A stretch of 64,000 nt of DNA from Methylibium sp. NZG (GTDB lineage: Bacteria; Pseudomonadota; Gammaproteobacteria; Burkholderiales; Burkholderiaceae_C): positions 1 through 64,000 of the forward strand of contig LGRD01000013.1 in assembly GCA_001263235.1 (NCBI GenBank), given 5' to 3'. The notes below the pieces were generated by a model. It was not told the DNA's origin and made no database searches. It saw nothing but the letters and a program-made list of their open reading frames with translations. Shown here piece by piece: positions 1 to 8,644 of this stretch (position 1 is its first letter; every line of letters starts with the position of its first letter). Position numbers and translations under genes: made by a program.

Positions 1-92
1 ACCCCAAGCCCTTCATCTGGACCGCCAGCGCCAAGGACATCCTGGCCAAGGTAACCCGCGCCAAGGCCGCCTTGGCGGCCTTGGCGGGATAA
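1..92 (+). mobile_element. IS630-type transposase, C-terminal end (partial)
   Basis: An open frame enters from the left edge and ends at TAA 90-92. Its 29 residues begin PKPFIWTASAKDIL and continue as an Ala/Lys-rich helix. From memory this matches the C-terminus of IS630-family transposases, which end with a motif of the form PFIWTKSAKDIL. Only the tail is visible, so I cannot say whether the element is intact. It lies 25 nt from the stop codon of tctB on the opposite strand, where a tctA gene would normally be expected. No terminal inverted repeat could be recognised between 93 and 117. Confidence 0.7.
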
Positions 93-117
93 GTACAGAA
101 CAGAGCGGCGCACTGCA

Positions 118-627
118 CTAGAACCCCAGCATCTGTTCGATCGGCCCCTTCGGCAGCGGCACCAGAAACCACTTCTCAAACACCAGGAAGAACAACATCG
201 GCACGCCCACCGCCACCGCTGCGGTCAGGGGCCAGCCGAACTTGCCGTGCCGCCGCATGAAGTAGCCGATCAGCGCGATCGACGCGAGGTAGATACCGAC
301 CAGCGCAATCGCCCCCACGTACAGCGTCATCGGCACCAGCACCGCCATCACGCTGCGCAACTGGCTGCGTTCGGCAAACGCCGGGTCGGCCTGGTTCCAC
401 TTGAGCAGCGTGGTGACCAGCACCCAGCCGCTGGACAGGATCAACAGCGAGCCGATGTAGAACGGAAAGTAGCCCGAGCGCGGGCCATCGTCGCCCCAGC
501 CGGTGCCCACGCGGATGCTGTCGGTGACGACCATCACGCCCAGCAGCACCAGGAAGGCGGCCACGATCACTTCAGGCCACCGGGTGCCCACCACGCCGGC
601 CTCGCCGGCTTGGGGTTCTTCAGTCAT
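118..627 (-). CDS. tctB: TctB-family small membrane subunit of a tripartite tricarboxylate transporter
   Basis: This 169-residue protein has about four hydrophobic segments (roughly residues 19-36, 52-73, 90-118 and 130-155), the size and topology of TctB. TctB is the small inner-membrane subunit of solute-binding-protein-dependent tripartite carboxylate transporters, working with the large subunit TctA and the periplasmic protein TctC. The tctC-type gene lies immediately upstream on the same strand, which is the usual order tctC-tctB-tctA. The large tctA subunit should follow, but the DNA after the stop codon holds an IS630 transposase tail on the other strand. Substrate is unknown. Family assignment is fairly sure. 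Confidence 0.8.
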   Translation of the reverse strand: MTEEPQAGEAGVVGTRWPEVIVAAFLVLLGVMVVTDSIRVGTGWGDDGPRSGYFPFYIGSLLILSSGWVLVTTLLKWNQADPAFAERSQLRSVMAVLVPMTLYVGAIALVGIYLASIALIGYFMRRHGKFGWPLTAAVAVGVPMLFFLVFEKWFLVPLPKGPIEQMLGF

Positions 628-744
628 GAGGGGTCTCCTGCGGTGGGGCGGTCAGGCCCGACCGGGGCGGCGGCGGGCGAGTCGAAGTGCGTTTGGCCAG
701 GCCCTGCGCCTGCGCGCACCACGCGCGAAGGCGCCGGCCGAAGC

Positions 745-1761
745 TCACTGGGCGATGAAGCCGGCTTCCTTCATCAGCACACGGTGCATCTGCTCGTTCT
801 TGCCGAGCCATTCGACGAACGCATCACCGCTGAGCGCGGTTTGGTTGAAGGCGCCCTTGTTCATGAACTCCTTCCACTCCGGCAGCGCGCGCACCTTGGT
901 CAGCAGGTCGAGGTAGAACTTGACCTGCTCGGGCGTCACGCCGGGCGGCATGAAGATGCCGCGCAGCATCAGGTAGTCCACCGGCAGGCCGGCCGAGGCG
1001 CAGGTGGGGATGTCGGCCCACGATTGCGTGGCGGTCATCTTGTTGGGGTAGGGCATCCTGGCCTTGTCCATCACGCACAGCGCGCGCAGCTTGTCGGCGC
1101 GCCAGTGCGATTCGGCCTCGATCGGGTTGTTCACGGTCGAGTCCACGTGCTTGCCCACCAGCTGCACCGCCACGTCGCCGCCGCCCTTGTAGGGAATGTA
1201 GGTCATCTTCTTGCCGGCGGCCTTCTCCAGCAGCACGGTGATGATCTGGTCTTCCTGCTTCGAGCCGGTGCCGCCCATCTTGAAGCTCTTGTCGGGCTGC
1301 GCCTTCACCGCGTCGAGGAAGTCCTTGGCCGTTTTGTGCGGCGACTCGGCGTTGACCCACAGCACGAATTCATCCAGCGCCAACATCGTGACCGGCGTGA
1401 GGTCACGCCAGTTGAACGGCACGCCGGTGGCCAAAGGCGTGGTGAACAGGTTTGAGAGCGTGATGACGATCTTGTGCGGGTTGCCTTTGTCGCCCTTCAC
1501 GTCCAGAAAGCCCTCGGCGCCAGCGCCGCCCGACTTGTTGACGACGACGATCGGCTGCTTCATCAGGCTGTTCTTGGCAACCACGCCTTGAATGAAGCGC
1601 GCCATCTGGTCGGCGCCGCCGCCGGTGCCGGCCGGCACGACGAACTCGACCGGCTTGGTGGGCTCCCAAGCCAGGGCCGGCGAGGCACCGATGAACGAAG
1701 CGACCAAGGCAGCCGCGGCAAACCGGGCGGGCCCGGAACGAACGAAGCGAAGAACGGTCAT
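745..1761 (-). CDS. TctC/Bug-family periplasmic solute-binding protein
   Basis: A 338-residue exported protein. Residues 1-30 form a signal peptide ending in ASPALA, and the mature protein opens with a WEPTKPVEFVVPAGTGGGAD segment typical of the Bug/TctC fold, where the glycine-rich loop helps bind carboxylate ligands. The frame stays open further upstream, but ATG 1761 gives the signal peptide and has a GGAG-type ribosome site just before it, so the shorter start was chosen. It lies downstream of a GntR/FadR regulator and upstream of tctB, suggesting a regulated carboxylate uptake operon. Bug proteins are numerous in Burkholderiales and their ligands cannot be read from sequence. Confidence 0.88.
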   Translation of the reverse strand: MTVLRFVRSGPARFAAAALVASFIGASPALAWEPTKPVEFVVPAGTGGGADQMARFIQGVVAKNSLMKQPIVVVNKSGGAGAEGFLDVKGDKGNPHKIVITLSNLFTTPLATGVPFNWRDLTPVTMLALDEFVLWVNAESPHKTAKDFLDAVKAQPDKSFKMGGTGSKQEDQIITVLLEKAAGKKMTYIPYKGGGDVAVQLVGKHVDSTVNNPIEAESHWRADKLRALCVMDKARMPYPNKMTATQSWADIPTCASAGLPVDYLMLRGIFMPPGVTPEQVKFYLDLLTKVRALPEWKEFMNKGAFNQTALSGDAFVEWLGKNEQMHRVLMKEAGFIAQ

Positions 1762-1923
1762 GGGATCTCCATCGTGAAAGAGCCTCGCGGGGCGCCGATA
1801 CGCCAAGCGAAGCGCGCATTCTAGGAACTTCCGATCGCGACCCTTGCGTAGGGATTGCGAGATGTTGACCTCGACGCCGCGATGCGCATTGGCCCTGAAC
1901 ATGGGCGCCACATGGCCCGCCGG

Positions 1924-2709
1924 TCAGGCAAAACCCTTTGCGCTGGTGCGCGACGGCGCAGCGCGCACCGCCGCGGGCAAAGCCGAACTCGGCTCGCCCG
2001 GCGAGCGTGTGGCGGCCCAGTTGGCCGTGAAGCGGTCGTGCGAGTTGGACAGGTGCGCCGACATTGCCACGCGCGCGGCGGTCGCCGAGCGGGCGGCGAT
2101 CGCGTCGATCACACGGCGGTGTTCGGCAATCGCCGCGGCCCAGCTCGTGGCGGTCTCGAAGTGGCTGCCGAGTTGCGCGAACAGCGGGTTGCGCCGCTCG
2201 TCGAACAGTTGCGTGACGAGCCGCAGCAGCACCGAGTTGTCGCAGGCTTCGGCGATGCGTGTGTGGAACAGGCGGTCGCCCTGCGTCGGCGTGTGGCCGG
2301 AGGCGGCCTCCACTTCCATCAGCTGCACCGCTTCGCGCAGGCCGGCGACCTGCGCCTTCTTCATGTGTCGCGCAGCGTAGGCGGCGAGCTCGGCTTCGAT
2401 CAGCTGGCGCGCGCGGATGATCTCGAGCGGGCCTTCCGCAGTGACCTGGGGCGTGGCGCGGCCATCGACATCACGCACGCAATCACGTACGTACACGCCC
2501 GAGCCCATGCGAACTTCGACCAACCCCTCGACCTCGAGTGCGATGAGCGCCTCGCGCACCGAGGGGCGCGACACGCCGAGCTGCTGGGCCAAGTCGCGCT
2601 CGGGTGGCAAGCGCGAGCCCACCGCAAACTCGGACCGCTCGATCAGCACGCGCAACTGGTCTGCGATCTGGCGGTACAGGCGGCGCGGCTCGATGGTCTG
2701 CAAGGGCAT
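1924..2709 (-). CDS. GntR-family transcriptional regulator, FadR/FCD subfamily
   Basis: A 261-residue DNA-binding regulator. Residues about 9-75 are a winged helix-turn-helix with the GntR signature (LPPERDLAQQLGVSRPSVRE). Residues about 95-235 are a helical FCD ligand domain with the usual FHTRIAEA and EHRRVIDAI segments, whose histidines commonly coordinate a metal and an organic acid ligand. It lies 162 nt upstream of the tctC-type gene on the same strand, so it probably controls that transporter in response to the transported carboxylate or a metabolite of it. The last 25 or so residues are Ala/Ser-rich and look disordered. Confidence 0.88.
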   Translation of the reverse strand: MPLQTIEPRRLYRQIADQLRVLIERSEFAVGSRLPPERDLAQQLGVSRPSVREALIALEVEGLVEVRMGSGVYVRDCVRDVDGRATPQVTAEGPLEIIRARQLIEAELAAYAARHMKKAQVAGLREAVQLMEVEAASGHTPTQGDRLFHTRIAEACDNSVLLRLVTQLFDERRNPLFAQLGSHFETATSWAAAIAEHRRVIDAIAARSATAARVAMSAHLSNSHDRFTANWAATRSPGEPSSALPAAVRAAPSRTSAKGFA

Positions 2710-2842
2710 GGGGACACCGGATCTTCGCGTCAGGTGGCCTGACCAATTCGGCGCAGCCTAAGAGCGCCACCCGCGAGCGTCAATTGTGGGGAAACACCTA
2801 CGCGGGCCCTGAAGGGGACCTGTCGCGGGCGTTGGCGCGGAC

Positions 2843-2938
2843 GACACTGACACTGACACTGACACTGACACTGACACTGACACTGACACTGACACGGACA
2901 CTGACACGGACTCGGACACGGGCACGGGCACGGGCACG
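2843..2938. repeat. Hexanucleotide tandem repeat, 16 units of GACACT and variants
   Basis: Sixteen consecutive 6-nt units fill exactly 96 nt. The first eight are perfect GACACT. The last eight drift through GACACG and GACTCG to three GGCACG units. The gradient from perfect to diverged units is typical of slippage-driven arrays. It lies in the divergent intergenic region upstream of fadD, so copy-number change could alter promoter spacing. Confidence 0.95.
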
Positions 2939-2950
2939 CAACGGCGACTG

Positions 2951-3030
2951 CGGGCCGAGCGCCGGGCCGCTCCCAAGCCGGCCCGCATCCCCTCGGGGGA
3001 TCGACTGACGTACTCGTCAGTCGAGGGGCT
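2951..3030 (+). repeat. Dispersed palindromic element, copy A
   Basis: The first 36 nt (2951-2986) are identical to the reverse complement of 48353-48388. This is followed by a 10-bp perfect hairpin, TCGACTGACG-TACT-CGTCAGTCGA (3001-3024), and then AGGGGCT, which also occurs in the second copy. The loop TACT is the same in both copies while paired stem bases differ together, so a folded structure is being conserved. Confidence 0.85.
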
Positions 3031-3107
3031 CCATCTCGCTATCGAATCCCCTGATGTGTCGCGCAACGACGGTGCCGCAGAATCCCGCTCTGTTCCTGGA
3101 GCACCGA

Positions 3108-4781
3108 ATGGAAAAGACCTGGCTCAAACAGTATCCGCAAGGTGTGCCGGCCGAGATCGACGTCGAGCAGTACGCATCGCTCGTCACCTTGCTCGAAGAG
3201 AGCTTCAAGAAGCACGCGGCGCTGCCGGCCTATCGCTTCATGGGCAAGGTGATCACGTTCTCGCAGGTCGACGACGCCTCGCGCGCGCTCGCGGCCTACC
3301 TGCAAGCGCAAGGGCTGAACGCTGGCGACCGGGTGGCGGTGATGCTGCCCAACGTGCCGCAGTACCCGGTGGCGGTGGCCGCGATTCTGCGCGCCGGCTA
3401 CGTGGTGGTGAACGTGAACCCGCTGTACACGCCGCGTGAACTCGAACACCAGTTGAAGGACTCGGGCGCCAAGCTGATCATCATGGTCGAGAACTTTGCG
3501 ACCACGCTGCAGCAGGTGCTGGCCGCGGTGCCGACGAAGAAAATCGTGCTGACGGCGTTGGGCGACATGCTCGGCTTCCCGAAGAAGCAGATCGTCAACT
3601 ACGTCGTGCGCAACGTGAAGAAGATGGTGCCGGCGTTCAGCCTGCCCGGCGCAGTTCAATTCAACGACGCGGTCGCGCAAGGCCGCGGCAAGGCCTACAA
3701 GCCGGCCACGGTGGGCCCGGACGACATCGCGGTGCTGCAGTACACCGGCGGCACCACCGGCGTGAGCAAGGGCGCGGTGCTGCTGCACCGCAACTTGGTG
3801 GCCAACATCCTGCAGGCCGAGGCGTGGTACCAGCCGGCGCTGAAGAAGATTCCGGCGGGCGAGCAGGTCGTGACCATCTGCGCGCTGCCGATCTATCACA
3901 TCTTCGGCTTCAACACGAACATGATGCTGGCCATGCGCATGGGCGGCTGCAACATCCTGATCGCCAACCCGCGCGACCTGCCCAGCGTGTTCAAGGAACT
4001 CAAGGGCCAGAAGTTCCACAGCTTCCCCGCCGTCAACACGCTGTTCAACGCGATGGCGCACCATGCCGAGTTCAACACGGTGGACTGGAGCGGCCTCGTC
4101 ATCTCGGTCGGCGGCGGCATGGCGGTGCAAAGCGCCACCGCCAAACTGTGGCTTGAGAAAACCGGCTGCCCGATCGTCGAAGGCTACGGCTTGAGCGAGA
4201 CCAGCCCGTCGGCCACCTGCAACCCGGTGGACAGCACCGCCTACAGCGGCAACATCGGCCTGCCGATGCCCAACACCGACCTCACGCTGCTCGACGACGA
4301 CGGCCGCGAAGTGCCGCTGGGCACGCCCGGCGAGATCGCGATAAAGGGCCCGCAGGTGATGGCCGGCTACTGGCAGCGGCCGGACGAGACGGCCAAGGTG
4401 ATGACGGCCGACGGGTTCTTTCGCACCGGCGACATCGGCGTGGTGGACGAACGCGGCTACTTCAAAATCGTCGATCGCAAGAAGGACATGATCCTGGTGA
4501 GCGGCTTCAACGTTTACCCGAACGAGGTGGAAGACGTGGTGACGCAGATGCCCGGCATCCTCGAATGCGCGGCGGTGGGCGTGGCGGACGCGAAGGCCGG
4601 CGAGGCGGTCAAGCTCGTCATCGTGCGCAGCGACCCGAAGGTGACCGAGGCCGACGTGCGCAAGTACTGCGAAGCGCAGCTCACCGGCTACAAGCGGCCG
4701 AAGACGGTCGAGTTCCGCACCGAGTTGCCGAAGACGCCGGTGGGCAAGATCCTGCGACGCGAACTGCGCGACAAGGCCTAA
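3108..4781 (+). CDS. fadD: Long-chain fatty acid--CoA ligase
   Basis: A 557-residue AMP-forming acyl-CoA synthetase that activates fatty acids with ATP and CoA. The P-loop-like adenylation motif YTGGTTGVSKG is at about residues 212-222, the acyl-CoA synthetase motif VDRKKDMILVSGFNVYP lies near residue 470, and the catalytic lysine is in TPVGKILRREL close to the C-terminus. The length agrees with FadD. The start ATG 3108 gives the conserved MEKTWLKQYPQGVP opening, which matches other proteobacterial FadD proteins; the ORF extends 18 codons further but without a matching N-terminus. It stands alone, with the repeat-rich spacer upstream. Confidence 0.93.
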   Translation: MEKTWLKQYPQGVPAEIDVEQYASLVTLLEESFKKHAALPAYRFMGKVITFSQVDDASRALAAYLQAQGLNAGDRVAVMLPNVPQYPVAVAAILRAGYVVVNVNPLYTPRELEHQLKDSGAKLIIMVENFATTLQQVLAAVPTKKIVLTALGDMLGFPKKQIVNYVVRNVKKMVPAFSLPGAVQFNDAVAQGRGKAYKPATVGPDDIAVLQYTGGTTGVSKGAVLLHRNLVANILQAEAWYQPALKKIPAGEQVVTICALPIYHIFGFNTNMMLAMRMGGCNILIANPRDLPSVFKELKGQKFHSFPAVNTLFNAMAHHAEFNTVDWSGLVISVGGGMAVQSATAKLWLEKTGCPIVEGYGLSETSPSATCNPVDSTAYSGNIGLPMPNTDLTLLDDDGREVPLGTPGEIAIKGPQVMAGYWQRPDETAKVMTADGFFRTGDIGVVDERGYFKIVDRKKDMILVSGFNVYPNEVEDVVTQMPGILECAAVGVADAKAGEAVKLVIVRSDPKVTEADVRKYCEAQLTGYKRPKTVEFRTELPKTPVGKILRRELRDKA

Positions 4782-4941
4782 GCAAGCCGCCCGGGGCGGC
4801 ACCCTCGCGGGGCATTTCGGCACGTGGGGCCTAGCGCCTCGTGCTGCCGCCAGCGGCCACCCTAACGTTCGCCTGACGGCCGCATCACAAGCTACGTGCA
4901 CGCCCTGCCTCTGCGGGGCGGCCACGCTTGGAGCTGCGCCG

Positions 4942-5391
4942 ATGAACCCTGCCTCCCCTTCGCAGAAGGTGAACTCCCGGACGGTGACCCTCACCGTCGC
5001 AGGTCGCTATGCCACCGAGACCCAGGTCACGGGCATGCGTTACACGGCCGCGGCGTATGCGGTGCTGCCCCATGTGGCGGGTGGCGTCTGGTACACCGTC
5101 ATCGGCACCGGCTTCCATGACAAGGCGTACTACGGGCAGCATGTGTCGCTCACGTTCGCGGCGGCCCGTGCGGTGGCGCGGCTGCACGACGGGCTGGACG
5201 ACCACCACAGCCGCCAAGGCCACCTCGGAGACAGCGCCCGCGTGCAGGATCGCGGCGACGCGTTCTGGGTCTGCCTGTCGCGCGTCAGCGGCCCGCTGGC
5301 CGAGTTGGACGATGCGGTGGCCGGCTTCGAGGCACGCTTCGGCGGCATGGCCATCGAAGCGCAGGTGAGCGTTCGAGCCACCCCAAGCTGA
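4942..5391 (+). CDS. Hypothetical protein, 149 residues
   Basis: I do not recognise this protein. It has no signal peptide or membrane segment. The sequence mixes short beta-like stretches (RTVTLTVAGRY, VWYTVIGTGFH) with an acidic/His-containing middle (HDGLDDHHSRQGHLGD). A GGAG lies about 8 nt before ATG 4942, and third codon positions are GC-rich as in real genes nearby. It precedes the large SARP regulator by 40 nt on the same strand, so the two may be co-transcribed. The opposite-strand open frame over this region runs into the regulator gene and is treated as a shadow. Confidence 0.55.
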   Translation: MNPASPSQKVNSRTVTLTVAGRYATETQVTGMRYTAAAYAVLPHVAGGVWYTVIGTGFHDKAYYGQHVSLTFAAARAVARLHDGLDDHHSRQGHLGDSARVQDRGDAFWVCLSRVSGPLAELDDAVAGFEARFGGMAIEAQVSVRATPS

Positions 5392-5431
5392 GGGGTGTCG
5401 GCGGGCGCTGCCGCGGCGTCGCCCGGCGGCG

Positions 5432-8400
5432 GTGGTTGAATGCGGTGTGCGCACCGACCCCCTGCCGGCCAACGCCGCCAACACCACCAACACCGCCGCG
5501 ACCTGGCGCTTCGAGCTGCTGGGGCAACTGCGGGCCCTCTCGGGCGACCGGGTGATCACGCAGTTCGGCAGCCGCAAGGTCGCCGCGTTGCTAGCGCGCT
5601 TGGCGCTGTTCCCCAAGCGCGCGCAGGGGCGTGAGGAACTCATCGACCTGCTGTGGCCCGAGGCCGACCTGGACACCGGCCGCAACCGGCTGCGCCAAGC
5701 GCTGTTCGCGTTGCGCCGCTTGCTGGAGCCGCCAGGCGCCCCCGACGTGCTGCTGGTCGACCGCACCAGCGTGCGCCTGAATCCCGACGCCTTCCGCTGC
5801 GATGCCACCGAGTTCGAAGCCCGGGTGCGCGCGCGCGATGCAGCCGCCGCGCAGGCGCTGTACGTCGGCGAGCTGATGCCCGGCCACTATGACGAATGGA
5901 TCGCCGACGAACGCGCGCGCCTGGCCGCGCTGGCCGACCGGGTGGCAGCCTTGGCGGCCGACCGCGCGGACGACGATGGCGGCGCAGCCAGCAGCTCAGC
6001 GGCCCACCGCGGGCCAGACGCCGCGGCCGGCTCCACCCCGCCGGGCATGCAACTGCAGACCACCGAGTCGCAGCACCCCGACCGACAAGAGTTGCTGCCC
6101 GCCTACGTGGCACGCTTCTTCGGCCGCGAAGCCGAGATGGACCAGGTGGCGCAGATGCTGCAGGCGCACCGCCTGGTCACCTTGCTCGGCCCCGGCGGCT
6201 CGGGCAAGACGCGCCTGGCCGCCGAGGTGGCGCGGCGGCAGCGCCGCGCGTATGCCGTGGTGGCCTTCGTGTCGCTGGCCGAGTGCGCTCGGCCCGACGA
6301 GTTGCCGGGCCGGCTGCGCGCGGCGTTGCGGCTGCCCGACGCGCGGCAGGACAGCCGCGGTGACAGCCGCACAAATAGCGGCGCAAACAGCGGCGCCATC
6401 GAACAACTCCAGCTCTACCTGCAGGGCCGGGCAACGCTGCTCGTGCTCGACAACTTCGAGCAGCTCGTCGCGCCCGGCGGCGCGCAGGTGCTGGAGCAAC
6501 TGCTGCACCGGCTGCCCGAGTTGCGCCTGCTCGTCAGCTCGCGCCGCGTGCTCGACGTGGACGGCGAGCGCAGCTTTGCGGTGCCCCCGCTGCCGTTGCC
6601 GTCGCCGCCGCTCACATCGCAGGCGGTGCGCCGAGGCAAGCCGCCGCCCAGCGCCGACGAGCAACTCACCGCCAGCGCAGCCAACCCCAGCGTCGCGCTG
6701 TTCGTGGATCGCGCGCAGGGCGCGCGCGCGGGCTTTCACCTCAACGCGCGCAACCGCGCCGACGTCGAGGCCCTGTGCGTGGCGCTCGAAGGCGTGCCAC
6801 TGGCCATCGAGCTGGCAGCGTCACGCGCGCACGCGGTGTCGGTGGCCGAGATGCGCGCGCAAATGGACCAGCGCTTGGGCGAGCGTCGCTTTGCTGCGCT
6901 CGCGCGCAAGGGCCCGCGCGCGGCACGCGCGCCGCGCCATGCGTCGCTGGACGCCGCGATCGACTGGAGCTGGCAATTGCTGAGCGCGCAAGACCAGGCC
7001 TGCCTGGCCGCGCTGTCGGTGTTCCGCGAGGGCTTCAGCGCCGATGCCGCCGCGGCGGTGTGGGCCGTGGCGGCTGTCCCGCCGGCCTTGCCCGCGACCG
7101 CCACGTCGGCGTCGCCAGGGCGCGATGCGCAGGAGGTGCTGGCACGTTTGGTGAGCGACTCGCTCGTGCGTACCGAGCTCAGCCCCGACGGCACGATGCG
7201 CTACCACCTGTTCGAAATGGTGCGCGAGTTCGTCGCCGAACGCGTTGCTGCCACCGACGGGGTTGCCCTGCGCGCCCGCCACCGCGCGTGGTGCCTGCAG
7301 CTCGCGCGCAGCGCGATGCTGCCGCTGGCCGACGTGCCCAACCTGCACGAAGCGCTGCGCACCAGCCTCGACGATGGCCAGCCGCTGCAGACGCTGGAGC
7401 TGGCGCTGGCCACCGAGTCGCACTGGGAGCGGCGCGGCGTGCCGCCCGAGGTGCGCGCGCTGTGGCTGGCGGCGCTCGACGAACTGCGCACCGCCGCGCC
7501 GGAGACCGCCACGCCGAAGGCGGCGCCTGAAAACGTCGCCGCTGCCGAAGTGACTGCCGACGTGACCGCCGAGGTTCCGCGCCACGTCGAGGCCATCGTG
7601 CAGGCCGCGCGCTGCCTGTTCGCACGTCGCCTCTACGAAACGGGCGACGTCGCCACCGCCGTGACGCTGGCCGACGAAGCCGTCGCGGCGGCGCGCCAGG
7701 GCCCGTTGCACCCACGCGCGCAGCACCTCGCCCCGGCACTGGCGGTGCAGTTGCGGCTGCGCTGGAAGAGCCGCCCGCGCGGCGACGACGGCATGACCGA
7801 CGCCCTGCGCAGTGCGCTGGCGCTCACCGACGACGGCCACCACCCCCGCACGCGCGCCGACCTGCTCAACCTGCTCGGCGAGGTGATGGTGCTGGGGCGG
7901 GGCGACGCGCAAGCCGCGCTGCCCTGCTACGCCGAGGCGCTGGCCCTGTACGAATCGCTCGGCCAAGCGCGCATGGCCTGGGACGTGCGCATGGGCCAGG
8001 GCATCTGCGCGCAAACGCAGCACCGCTTCGACGACGCGATTGCGATGCACGCCGCTGTGGCAACCGCCGCGCAACGGCTGGACGACCCGCTGCTGCTGAT
8101 CGACGCCTACAACAATCTCGCCGTGGCCTGCACCCTTGCGCGCCGCTGGGCCGATGCGGTGCGACACGGCCGCACCCAGTTGAGCCTGGCGACACGTCAG
8201 TACTCGCGCTACATGCAGGTGATGGCGTTGTGGAACCTGGCCCGCCCGCTCGCACGCGCCCGCCTGCCCGGGGCCGCGGCCGTCGCGATGGCGGTGAGCG
8301 TGCGCGAGTGGCTCGGTCACTTCGGCGCCCTCTCGCGCGGCGACCTCCGCTACGCGGCCAAGGTGCAGCGGCTGGTGCGCTGGCAACTCGGCTCGGCCGC

Positions 8401-8506
8401 CTCGGCAAGCGCTTGGGCGGCGGCGCACGGCATGGCGCTGGGCGATGCGGTCCTGTCGGTGCTGGACGAATCTCAGGAGCCCGGGCCGGGCTCAGGGGAG
8501 CTCTGA
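5432..8506 (+). CDS. Large SARP-type transcriptional regulator with BTAD, NTPase and TPR-like domains
   Basis: A protein of about 1024 residues. Residues about 25-105 form an OmpR-like winged helix (LLGQLRALSGDRVITQFGSRK), about 105-180 a bacterial transcriptional activation domain (BTAD), and about 225-520 an STAND-type NTPase with Walker A GPGGSGKT near residue 252 and Walker B TLLVLDNFEQLV near 335. The C-terminal 450 residues are helical, alanine-rich and TPR-like. Such proteins act as signal-gated activators. Candidate starts are GTG 5432 or GTG 5447. The catalase-like peroxidase gene directly downstream is the obvious candidate target. The region around residues 170-215 and 310-325 is low-complexity linker. 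Confidence 0.85.
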   Translation: MVECGVRTDPLPANAANTTNTAATWRFELLGQLRALSGDRVITQFGSRKVAALLARLALFPKRAQGREELIDLLWPEADLDTGRNRLRQALFALRRLLEPPGAPDVLLVDRTSVRLNPDAFRCDATEFEARVRARDAAAAQALYVGELMPGHYDEWIADERARLAALADRVAALAADRADDDGGAASSSAAHRGPDAAAGSTPPGMQLQTTESQHPDRQELLPAYVARFFGREAEMDQVAQMLQAHRLVTLLGPGGSGKTRLAAEVARRQRRAYAVVAFVSLAECARPDELPGRLRAALRLPDARQDSRGDSRTNSGANSGAIEQLQLYLQGRATLLVLDNFEQLVAPGGAQVLEQLLHRLPELRLLVSSRRVLDVDGERSFAVPPLPLPSPPLTSQAVRRGKPPPSADEQLTASAANPSVALFVDRAQGARAGFHLNARNRADVEALCVALEGVPLAIELAASRAHAVSVAEMRAQMDQRLGERRFAALARKGPRAARAPRHASLDAAIDWSWQLLSAQDQACLAALSVFREGFSADAAAAVWAVAAVPPALPATATSASPGRDAQEVLARLVSDSLVRTELSPDGTMRYHLFEMVREFVAERVAATDGVALRARHRAWCLQLARSAMLPLADVPNLHEALRTSLDDGQPLQTLELALATESHWERRGVPPEVRALWLAALDELRTAAPETATPKAAPENVAAAEVTADVTAEVPRHVEAIVQAARCLFARRLYETGDVATAVTLADEAVAAARQGPLHPRAQHLAPALAVQLRLRWKSRPRGDDGMTDALRSALALTDDGHHPRTRADLLNLLGEVMVLGRGDAQAALPCYAEALALYESLGQARMAWDVRMGQGICAQTQHRFDDAIAMHAAVATAAQRLDDPLLLIDAYNNLAVACTLARRWADAVRHGRTQLSLATRQYSRYMQVMALWNLARPLARARLPGAAAVAMAVSVREWLGHFGALSRGDLRYAAKVQRLVRWQLGSAASASAWAAAHGMALGDAVLSVLDESQEPGPGSGEL

Positions 8507-8644
8507 CGGCGATGCCGCGCGCGCCGCTGCGCGTGGCTGAGGTGTTGTAAGGCGGGACGGATGTCGAGCGACAGAGAAGGGCCTGCCACGTTGGCGGCAG
8601 CCCAGCCCCTTCCACCAACACCCACCCAACGTCACGTACCGACC

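Larger units (their letters stand above)
2710..3107. other. 398-nt intergenic region without a gene
   Basis: This spacer separates the GntR regulator from the divergent acyl-CoA ligase. It contains the hexanucleotide tandem array 2843-2938 and one copy of a dispersed palindromic element at 2951-3030. The open frames across it are low-complexity products of the array (Ser-Val or Thr-Leu repeats) and are not credible proteins. No convincing promoter was recognised by eye. Confidence 0.8.

Noticed and set aside
2758-3066. Minus-strand 102-codon frame with Ser-Val repeats
   Set aside because: It is the translation of the hexanucleotide array and a repeat element, with no credible ribosome site.
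4786-4800. Possible intrinsic terminator after fadD
   Set aside because: A GCCGCC-CGG-GGCGGC stem is present but no T-tract follows, so it is not called a terminator.
3039-4994. A 651-codon minus-strand open frame opposite fadD
   Set aside because: It is the mirror of a well-recognised acyl-CoA ligase and its translation is a His/Arg/Val-rich sequence without domains.
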